Below are positions 52,446 to 60,636 of a DNA stretch of 64,000 nucleotides, one piece after another. This stretch comes from Gigaspora rosea (Eukaryota > Glomeromycota > Glomeromycetes > Diversisporales > Gigasporaceae). The DNA lies in contig QKWP01000206.1 of NCBI GenBank assembly GCA_003550325.1, positions 261,216-325,215 on the forward strand, read 5' to 3'. The notes below the pieces were generated by a model. The model had not been told where the DNA came from. It did not search any database and worked only from the letters and a program-made list of their open reading frames with translations. Made by a program: the position numbers and the translations under genes. Within the stretch, counting starts at the first letter, position 1. Each line of letters starts with the position of its first letter.

Positions 52446-53560
52446 TTTATTATTATTATACATTATATTTTAATTAAATATATATTTTTAATCAATATTA
52501 TATATTTTATTATATATTATTATACATTTTTTACAAAAAAAATAAAAAAAAAATAAAAACAAAAAAAAATAATGAAAAAAAACAAAAATGAAAAAAATAG
52601 TAATATTTTGAACCTTTTTGCACTTCGTTGCATAATGCTAGCTCTATATACTTATTTTTTCACCCTGCAGTTGGCTATTATTTCTTTTCTTCTTTGTTTT
52701 GACTATAATATTTGCTTATATTTGCTTATGTTCGCTTATATTTGCTATTTTCTAAAATAAAAAAAATAACAAAAAAAATAAACCCAAAAAAATGAAAATA
52801 AAAAAAATAGTAATATTTTAAACTACTTTCATACTTCGTCGCATAATAATAGCTCTATACACTTATTTTTCTTACCCTGTAGTTAGCTATTATTTCTCTT
52901 TTTCTTTGTTTAACTATCATATTCGTTTGTATTCACTAATATTCGCTCATATTCGCAACTTCCTAATAAGTATAAAAAAAAACAAACAAAAAACAAAAAA
53001 CAAAACTAAAAAAATAACAAAAAAACAAAACCAAAAAAAATAAACTATTATATTTGCTTATATTTGCTTATATTCGACTATATTTGCTCACATTTGTAAT
53101 CTCTATTTCCCTAAAGTAAGAGTTTGTGATCTTGCAATTCAGAAATCGTTGAAAGTTTTCGCAAAGTGCCAGAATAAAATAAATTAATAAAAATAAAAAA
53201 AATAAAAAACATAAAATGAAAAATAAATAAAACGAAACCTTGCAAAAACTTGCAAAAACTTGTATTCTTGAACTTTCGAAATTGCTAAAGAAAGTAGTTG
53301 TATGTTCTTGCAAAGTGTCGAAAGTCTAAGTTGGCTTGCGATAAGTGCCGAAAAGTTATTGGATTTCTTGCAAAGTGCTAGTGGTAAAGTGTAGAAATAA
53401 AATAAAAAAATTAAAAAATAAAAAAAAATATAAATAAAAAAAAAACAAAACAAAACTAAATGAAACAAAATCAAAAAAAAACTAAACAACTCTTTCTGAC
53501 GATCCCTTGTACCAAAAATTTCAAGAATACCGACCTACGAAAACTTTCCATTTAACACAT
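52446..53560. repeat. A/T-rich low-complexity and tandem-like repeats
   Basis: Units ACTTATTTTT-YACCCTG-AGTT-GCTATTATTTC recur at 52640 and 52855 (and 2945). TATTTGCTTATATTTGCTTA runs occur at 52700 and 53045. CTTGCAAAAACTTGCAAAAA at 53235 matches the 3-4 kb array. No genes; Phe/Leu-rich minus-strand ORFs are translations of A-rich runs. Confidence 0.65.
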
Positions 53561-53569
53561 AAAATAGTA

Positions 53570-54677
53570 AATTGGCTCTATCAAACAAAGCCTGCAGTGA
53601 GCGGCACTTGTCATTTAGAGGTAAAGTTCATAGACTACCTGCCGACAAGCTTAGAGTTTATCACTTACCATTAGTGGGCCTCTGTCTGACACTACCAAGC
53701 AAAGAAGTAGTGGGCAACGACCTAGAGTTTAGTTTTGAGATGTGTTATTATGCTAAGCGTAACTCTTACCAACTCCCTAATATTTGGTACCTTTTGGGCT
53801 TCTTTTCATCACTTCTTAGAACTTTTCGAAATTTCGACAAAAAGTGGGAAATCTAGCTTACCCTCTCTAAAAGATCGGCAATGTTTACTTTGCCCAGATT
53901 GGGACGACGCCTACCAAATTGGGTTAAGTCAGGAGCGCATTTCAGATTGGCTGAAACAAACAATGAATGATAAGGACACTGGACATATAGGAGCCGAACC
54001 GAAAAGAAATTTCTTCTGACGCATCCCTTCGAAACGGCGTATTTCAGTTATCTTTCTATTGTTTCTTTACTTTTGTAAATATAGTACTTGGATAAAGCTA
54101 TATGCTTTATACAGTCTATATAATTTTTAAAATTAGTTCTTATGAATGATGTCAATTTTATTTTCTTTTCTTTGTTTTTTTTGTCTATGTTTCTTTTGTT
54201 TTGTTTACTTTGTTCATTTTGGATATCGTATAGGTTTTGTAGTAATACCCCCTTTATATCTCCTTTTGTTTTCTTAAAAAACTATTGTTCGTATGGATTA
54301 GGAGGAAATATTCCTTGTCCTAGAGGCTAGGTAAGGAAGATTAAAGGAAGTTAGTAAGGTTGACAAGCCTTCTTGAAATGTTAAAGAAAAAGAGAAGATA
54401 GGAAGGTAATTTCTAGCTTGTCGTAAAAAGGGAAAGACCTTTGACCTTTTTATTTTGGCTTTAAGTAGCTAGATAAGCTATCTGTTCTAATACCATATGG
54501 TATCGGAACAGTGCGGTAGATCACATTTAGGTATCCGGATACTTAGGTACCGACTGGATAGCCGGATGATGCTAAATTTAGTTATTAGGTAGTGCTATGT
54601 AGGTACAATTGTGGGTACAATAGTAAATACAAGTATCTTAATAAAGTATTAGCGTGGCTGCTTAAGGTTAAAAAAAA
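53570..54677 (+). mobile_element. Probable LINE-B 3' end (B3)
   Basis: 54570-54677 (TTAGTTATTAGGTAGTGC, CTTAATAAAGTATTAGCG, GGCTGC and A-run) mirrors the B2 tail (TTAGATATTAGGTAATC, CTTAATAAAAAGTGTTGGCG, ACTGCC). Upstream 53570-54020 gives broken frames (LSFRGKVHRLPADK, CLLCPDWDDAYQIGLSQ) that I do not recognise. The A-run abuts the N gap. Confidence 0.55.
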
Positions 54678-55116
54678 NNNNNNNNNNNNNNNNNNNNNNN
54701 NNNNNNNNNNNNNNNNNNNNNNNNNNNNNNNNNNNNNNNNNNNNNNNNNNNNNNNNNNNNNNNNNNNNNNNNNNNNNNNNNNNNNNNNNNNNNNNNNNNN
54801 NNNNNNNNNNNNNNNNNNNNNNNNNNNNNNNNNNNNNNNNNNNNNNNNNNNNNNNNNNNNNNNNNNNNNNNNNNNNNNNNNNNNNNNNNNNNNNNNNNNN
54901 NNNNNNNNNNNNNNNNNNNNNNNNNNNNNNNNNNNNNNNNNNNNNNNNNNNNNNNNNNNNNNNNNNNNNNNNNNNNNNNNNNNNNNNNNNNNNNNNNNNN
55001 NNNNNNNNNNNNNNNNNNNNNNNNNNNNNNNNNNNNNNNNNNNNNNNNNNNNNNNNNNNNNNNNNNNNNNNNNNNNNNNNNNNNNNNNNNNNNNNNNNNN
55101 NNNNNNNNNNNNNNNN
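54678..55116. other. Assembly gap (439 N)
   Basis: Run of N between an A-run and AAAAAGGGAGAGG. True size unknown. Confidence 0.99.
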
Positions 55117-55553
55117 AAAAAGGGAGAGGAGGTAAAAAGAAGAAAGGTGTAAAAATCGTTCAAAAACACTTTTTTTTTTTTTTTAAGTTTCTTCGCATTT
55201 CTTGTGGAATATATTTTTATGATCTATAGTAGCTTACGGATCAAATGAGCTTAAAAAATTTTGAACTCAGTTTTTTTTTTTTTTACCTGGTAATTTGGGT
55301 TGAAACTTTTGTGACGGGTATGTAATCGTTAAAGATCTGTTAATCGTTATATATCATTTTAAATAATTACGATTATAATCAATTTATAGATATATAACGA
55401 TTATAATATATAAAATGATATATATTGATTATAGATATATATTGATTTTTAACCAGTTAATCGATATATATCATTATTTTTTAATCGATATAAAACGATT
55501 AACTATTATATATCAAGTAATATCTATATATAAAATTTCGTGATGCTGATAGA
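55117..55553. other. AT-rich region with TATATATCGATTA palindromes
   Basis: 55320-55540 is dense in AATCGATATATATC-like inverted motifs, similar to the left edge of the composite block (48155-48290). No gene. Confidence 0.5.
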
Positions 55554-55905
55554 TATTACAGCAGATATAAGTTTCTTAGCCACCACACAAGAAGTACTCG
55601 AAGTGAGTAACATAAAGAATAATCAAAGCAACAAGCAGCCCAATGGTTTCACATTCAGGTAATATATACAATATGGTGCTTATTCGTGAAAGCCAAATAG
55701 GTCGAAGAAGAAATAACCAAAACCAGTGCCATATAGCAAGCAGAGTTCTAGCTCAAAAAGGAGCTTTGGCAGTTACTGTTCATTATTAGAGAGAAATCTC
55801 CTAAAATAAAACAGATATATAGTGCCTTAAAATTTAGTGTAGTTAAAAGTATGTAATATTACTTGGTATAAATAAAGAGCACCAATTGTGCCTCAGTCAC
55901 GCGAC
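55554..55905 (+). pseudogene. LINE-A9 ORF2 C-terminal end and tail
   Basis: Broken frames match the last 90 residues of A3 ORF2 (A3: QALEAGNINEKTKQQAVQWL and IYTIWCLFAKAKWG). Here: EVLEVSNIKN, VIYTIWCLFVKAK with a stop, KELWQLLFI-like. Followed by AATAAAGAGCACCAATTGTG, the LINE-A 3' signal; the second hairpin arm is lost and there is no A-run. Collinear with 47910-48135. Confidence 0.7.
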
Positions 55906-56408
55906 TACAATATTCACATACTAAAACGATGTTCTTTAAGATGGGCATCTATTGTAATTCACTTTTTCTTAGACATTGTTAATAGTAAAAAAAAAAAGGA
56001 GTTATTAATAAGAAAACTTTATTGATAATATTTATATCCTATAAATTTTGAAAAGAATTAAAAAATTCATTGTAATTGAGGCTTAGAAATTTAAATCTAT
56101 TCTTTTTCGCATAATTTAAAAGCAACATCATTTTTTTGCATATAGTCTTACTAATTTTGGCATTAAAATTTTTTTCTATTTACACAACTATGAATTCTAT
56201 TAATTTACTTTTTAAGCTAGCAGCCTTGAATCAATTTAAAACTAACCGTACATCAATGCATAGAATATATCTGTAATACAATAGTAGCACTGCAGATAAA
56301 ATTACAAATTATATGATGATATGGCAGTATACTGTGATTTAGCCACAATTTTGTGAATTCTGCAGTATTATATTAAATACAGAAAATCACTGTCCCTGCC
56401 TGGGAGCT
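55906..56408. other. AT-rich spacer without recognisable feature
   Basis: No ORF or repeat pair seen. Confidence 0.35.
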
Positions 56409-56690
56409 AGGGTTCCACAATTTGATTTGATCTTCAAATATTTGAATCAAATATTTGATCAAATTCAAATTCAAATTTGACTATGATCAAATTCAAATCT
56501 GGCCAAATTTGATTTGATTTGACAAATATTTGATTTGATTTGAAAATTACTATTAAAAATTCAAATTCAAATCAAATTCAAATCCAAATATTTGAATCAA
56601 ATCAAATTCAAATCAGGATCAATTTGATTTGATCAAATTCAAATTGACTCAACCAATATTTGATTTGATTTGAATTGCTATCGACCTACA
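56409..56690. repeat. TTTGAATC-rich repeat, probable decayed hAT MITE end
   Basis: Begins TAGGGTTCCACAATTTGATT, like the TAGGGTTTC terminus at 45711, then a dense run of ATTTGAATCAAATATTTG motifs. The matching far end is not visible. Confidence 0.5.
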
Positions 56691-56834
56691 GGTAATATAG
56701 ATCATTTTTTATATGATCTACATGGTATATTAGAATTTTATATAGTAAATAAAAAATGCTTCTGATAAATTTTTTTAAGGTTTTGACCAATTTGTATAAA
56801 ATTTATAATAGGTAGTTTTAAATAGTTTGTTTAT

Positions 56835-57424
56835 GACCCTGGGTCGGATAGCGCAGTGGTTAGCGCTCCGGGGTCATATTCGCAAAGTCACCAGTTTGAG
56901 TCTAGTGGATGACAAAAACTGTATTAGAATCACAAATATCAAGGGTTTATGATGAGCTGTAGAACATCTTCACCGTTTCTGGGCATGGTACTACAGCGAC
57001 AATGAGCTGCGTAACATAGCCACGAGGTCATGCGGCATCCAGAAAAGGAAAAAATCTGACAAGAAATGTCGTAAACATAAGTACCATCCACTATAAAAAA
57101 GAATAAGACAAATGAGAATAAAAAGACACCAACAGAATTAGGAAGTAAGAAATCAGGAACCTAATGCTACACCAACTAAAAATAGGAAGTGGCTCTTGGG
57201 GTAGATGAAAAACAGCTGACCTAAATAGTGTACTGGTAGGATATGTAGTCCCTTTAAGCTGCTTATAATCCAATGGTATGGTAAAGTCAGCTGGGAAAAA
57301 TGGACGATTGAAGGGAGGTATAAATTAGGAATCCCCTGTATATGTAAAAGACCATTGAAATAATGAGTTAATAAAAGAGCGCCAACAGCGCCCTTGGGTA
57401 TACTACCAAGGAAATTTAAAAAAA
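56835..57424 (+). mobile_element. tRNA-derived SINE (S4)
   Basis: Duplication AATAGTTTGTTTAT / AATAGTTTGCTTAT (56821-56834, 57425-57438). The empty site is present at about 57853. The tail AATAAAAGAGCGCCAACAGC, stem CCTTGG/CCAAGG and A-run are LINE-A-like. Same subfamily as S1. Confidence 0.94.
56849..56903 (+). promoter_or_regulatory. Internal Pol III promoter of SINE S4
   Basis: A box TAGCGCAGTGG (56849-56859) within a D-arm-like GCGC-AGTGGTTA-GCGC, and B-box-like AGTTTGAGTCT (56893-56903). Confidence 0.65.
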
Positions 57425-57717
57425 AATAGTTTGCTTATAATAATGAAGTTGCGCAATATTCATTGCTTTAAAAAAAATCAACTTTACATATAATTAAATT
57501 TTTGTAGGACGCTATATGATTTTTGTAGGTTGTACAAAAAATTGATTGGTCAGATCATATAATGCCCTAATAAGCAAGCATGTCCTAAAGGGCAGTGTTG
57601 TACATTTTTGCTATTGCAGCCTTTTTTTGCTATGTTCTAATATCCCAGTTATAAAATAAAGTTGCGGCATGATTGCTGAATAAAAAAAAAAATTTTCTAA
57701 TATATTTAATATATTAA

Positions 57718-58091
57718 GGGTAGAGTGAACGTAAATCATTTTTCATATGATCTACATGGTATATTAGAATTTTATATAGTAAATAAAAAAATGCTTTTGA
57801 TAAATTTTTTTAAGATCTTGACCAATTTGTATAAAATTTATAGCATAGGTAGTTTTAAATAGTTTGTTTATAATAATGAAGTTGCGCAATATCTATTGCT
57901 TTAAAAAAAATCAACTTTACATATAATTAAATTTTTGTAGGATGTTATATGATTTTTGTAGGTTGTACAAAAATTGATTGGTCAGATCATATGATGTTTA
58001 TATGTAAATCATATGATATCATATAAATTGGTTACACAAAGTTGATCTACAATCGATTATATATGAAATTGGAAATTTGTACACCCTACCC
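57718..58091. mobile_element. TTAA-flanked (piggyBac-like) MITE, 374 bp
   Basis: TTAA at 57714-57717 and 58092-58095; ends GGGTAGAGTGAAC and the inverse of GGGTAGGGTGTAC. Same family as 40814-41318. Non-coding. Confidence 0.85.
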
Positions 58092-58344
58092 TTAAATAAC
58101 TTTAAATTATATAAAAATGGTTTGAATTTATTTATTTATTTATTTTTTTTAATGTTAAAGGTGAGGTCATATCTCTGATCTTTATTGATTGTATTGATTG
58201 TTACAACATTATTGCTTACAATCTTTATACTACCTACTAAGTACCGAAACTTGAACTATTTTAAATTTATTTATAAATCATAATATTCTGAAAGTTATAT
58301 AAAAAATTGATTACTTTAGATAAAGCAAATATTTAAATGCATTT

Positions 58345-58700
58345 GTAGTGAGTTGGGGCCCATAGTTTAGTGGTCTAGATGCTCAACTCTCATAGCTAAG
58401 GTCTTTGGTTCAAATCCTACTAGAAGCGGTTTCTAGGAAAATTTGAATGCAAGGCACTATAGATGACGGTCCAGTTATATGAGGGTTGCGCGAGTAATTC
58501 CTTGGTGAGCAAGAACAAGATAGCACCAACAACCCTAAGGCGGTCTTGGGGATCTTGATTAGGAGAGTGACACAACTATAACATGAACCCAAGTGGTAAG
58601 AAAAGTGGTGAACACAAAGGAATCTGTGGTAAAGAATTGGTCTGAATTAGATAAGGAACACCTTAGGTACCGGTACCAAACCTAAATTTAGAGGTCTGAC
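58345..58700 (+). mobile_element. Candidate second-type tRNA-like SINE
   Basis: GGGGCCCATAGTTTAGTGG has an A box (TAGTTTAGTGG) and GGTTCAAATCC at about 58408-58418 is a perfect B box. The acceptor ends do not pair, so it is not a working tRNA gene. The tail is not the LINE-A type; its end is uncertain. Confidence 0.5.
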
Positions 58701-59189
58701 TCAATGAATAATATATTCGAATATTTATTGAATATTTGAATATTCGAATATGGAATTATTTATATGTACCCATAGGTACAATGTACCTGTATTTATATAG
58801 TATGAATTGTGTAATACTTTATTTATATAATAAATATATTTATTATGTAGCTTTTATAAAAAATCGCGCCAATCAGATTTCTAGCTTGAGTGTAACATTA
58901 CACTATCAAAACAAAACGATTTTGCTATACATCTTGCCATCCTAACTAGTGTTCCGCAAAAGATATGGGTCCAGTCCGAGATCTGGACCGGTCTGTTGAC
59001 AGACCAAGTTTGGATCCTTGATTTATCAGAATTGATACAGGTTCGGACCTATACAAAGATCCACCTGGGTAATACCGGTCCGGTCTTATTAGAATAATAA
59101 TGATTGCTGATTGGCTAGTCAATGATTATCATCGATAATCGTTGATTTTTTTTTCTTTTTGATTTAGCATGATTTTACTAAAACCTATA
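58701..59189. other. Non-coding region, GC-richer patch and short palindromes
   Basis: 58710-58750 has GAATATTCGAATAT palindromes. 58950-59095 (TAGTGTTCCGCAAAAG, GGTCCAGTCC, ACCGGTCCGGTC) resembles a decayed hAT element start. No gene. Confidence 0.4.
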
Positions 59190-60591
59190 CTTACCCCCTC
59201 TCTCAGAAGAGCAAGCAACAAAAGATATCGATACTGCAGTAAATGAAATTAGGTCATCAAACATGAAAGCGGCAAATAAAACATCAAAAGAAGAATTTTT
59301 CAACGAAGATGTAGAATTTTTCGACTTGGAAGAAACCACAGGCACAGAATGTAAGGCAAAGACCTCGTCGGAACCTGTCGGAACCCCCACATGAGGAAGT
59401 TCGTAAAGATGAAAATTCCAAAGAAAAAAGTTCTATGCAGGATAGGCAATGGACCTCTCTGTTCTCGAAATTGAAAAGAGGCAGATCGACTTTTTCGTCT
59501 TTCTCGGCCCAGAGGACAATCAAGTCTATGAATGAAAATGCATTAATAGTTGAAATAAGCAATCTACTCTGCTTATTCAATGAAATTATGGAATCGTTAT
59601 TCAAAACAGCAGGATTTGATATCTGCGCAGCAAAGCAACACTTTATGAGAGGACACAGAACACACCTAGAAATTACTTTCAATGATAAAGATACTCTGAA
59701 ACAGTATGCAACGAAAAGCATTAAGATACTGAATAGAACGTACTTCAGGTACATTCCAATGGACACGAGGAAAACCTTCCTGTCGATTAGATGCAGAAAT
59801 GTCCTACTTAGCAAGAAGGAAAAGGTCTCAGAGGCTCTTCTAGAAGCTTTTGAGAGGGTCAGAAAAGTCACGTTAATTAAGTCATTGCTAATCGATGGAA
59901 CACTCTACACCACCGACCAATGGATCGTTGTTTTTGAAACTACGGAAGACTATGACCTTGAGGCTAGGATACCCAGGTTTACTCATGTCTGGGACAATAA
60001 GGTTATGACAGAATGGAAATCAGTATCCAAAGTCTGTTACTTCTATGAGAAGGAGGGACACATTAGAAAAGATTGCTAACAGTTCCAGGCATCCCTTACA
60101 GCAAGAAGCAGGTTTTACAACCAGAAAAATATCATTGCTACAGTTGAAGAATCTAATAATATGCAAGGGGAGGAGGCCTCCTCTTCTTCCATATCAGATA
60201 ACATGCAAACGGAAGTACATGAACAAATCAGTCAATTGGAAGCAGGTGCGATAGCTACAGAAAAGGTAACTGAAGGAAAGTCTCAAACAGAAACACAACC
60301 CTCATAAACAAAGAGGCAGCTATTGCAACAAATCAGGAAGAAATGGAAGCCGCTCGTAACGAGTTGTCAGAAATATACGACAACCCTGGGAACTTCAAAG
60401 ACCTGAATAAGAACACAGAACCAATTAAGGTGGATCTCCTTATGGTAGACACTGAAATAGAATATGCTCCAGACCTGGAGGAGGATGGGTTCACAACAGT
60501 TACGTATAAGAAACCTGTTACCAAAAAAGGAGAAATTAATAAGAAGAAAGACAGCAGGAGATCTGCCCTTATATCCATAAGGGAACAATGA
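59190..60591 (+). pseudogene. LINE-A8 ORF1, frameshifted
   Basis: The N-terminal head is lost. 59435-60079 is a long clean frame: LFSKLKRGRSTFSSF, NALIVEISNLLCLFNEI, AAKQHFMRGHRTHLEITF, TTDQWIVVFETTEDYD, RIPRFTHVWDNKV and a knuckle CYFYEKEGHIRKDC in which the second Cys is Tyr. It keeps the tryptophans that are stops in A6, so it is a useful reference. A frameshift at the knuckle end, then an acidic tail in other frames, and 60343-60591 ends EEDGFTTVTYKKPVTKKG. Confidence 0.83.
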
Positions 60592-60636
60592 ACCAATCTC
60601 AACACTAGTTTGGGAATACAAACCCTTTACGTTAAT

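Larger units (their letters stand above)
48136..55553. mobile_element. Composite insertion block in LINE-A9
   Basis: Everything between two adjoining parts of the LINE-A9 C-terminus. Both edges have CATCAC-AAATTT type ends and ATCGAT/TAATCG-rich subterminal repeats (48155-48290, 55310-55540), suggesting one large hAT-like non-autonomous carrier. Inside are a foldback element, LINE-B2, low-complexity DNA, LINE-B3 and the N gap. I could not match target duplications, and the gap prevents proof of continuity. Confidence 0.5.
38341..55905 (+). mobile_element. LINE-A copy A9, 5'-truncated host split by nested insertions
   Basis: Collinear ORF2 pieces (38341-39150, 39864-40129, 40472-40529, 40770-40797, 47910-48135 and 55554-55850) read in order along the A3 protein. 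The gaps are filled by a hAT MITE, a pogo MITE, a MULE-like MITE, antisense LINE-A7 and a 7.4-kb composite block. The 3' end at about 55870-55905 has AATAAAGAGCACCAATTGTG. Joining the last piece to the rest across the N gap is an inference from protein order. Confidence 0.72.
56691..57590. repeat. Truncated TTAA-MITE copy carrying SINE S4
   Basis: 56700-56834 plus 57425-57580 is a near copy of 57740-58000 (ATATGATCTACATGGTATAT, AATAATGAAGTTGCGCAAT and more) with S4 inserted. The outer GGGTAGAGT end is missing on the left. Confidence 0.8.

Noticed and set aside
53572..54019. Two overlapping ORFs as a host gene
   Set aside because: Short, overlapping in different frames, no known motif, and next to a LINE-B-like 3' tail; more likely element debris.
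54585..55169. ORFs spanning the N gap
   Set aside because: Translated N residues; no evidence.
59284..59871. 195-codon minus-strand ORF, and its relatives at 30985-31695 and 46818-47207
   Set aside because: Antisense shadows of the conserved LINE-A ORF1; similarity among them is explained by the sense gene.
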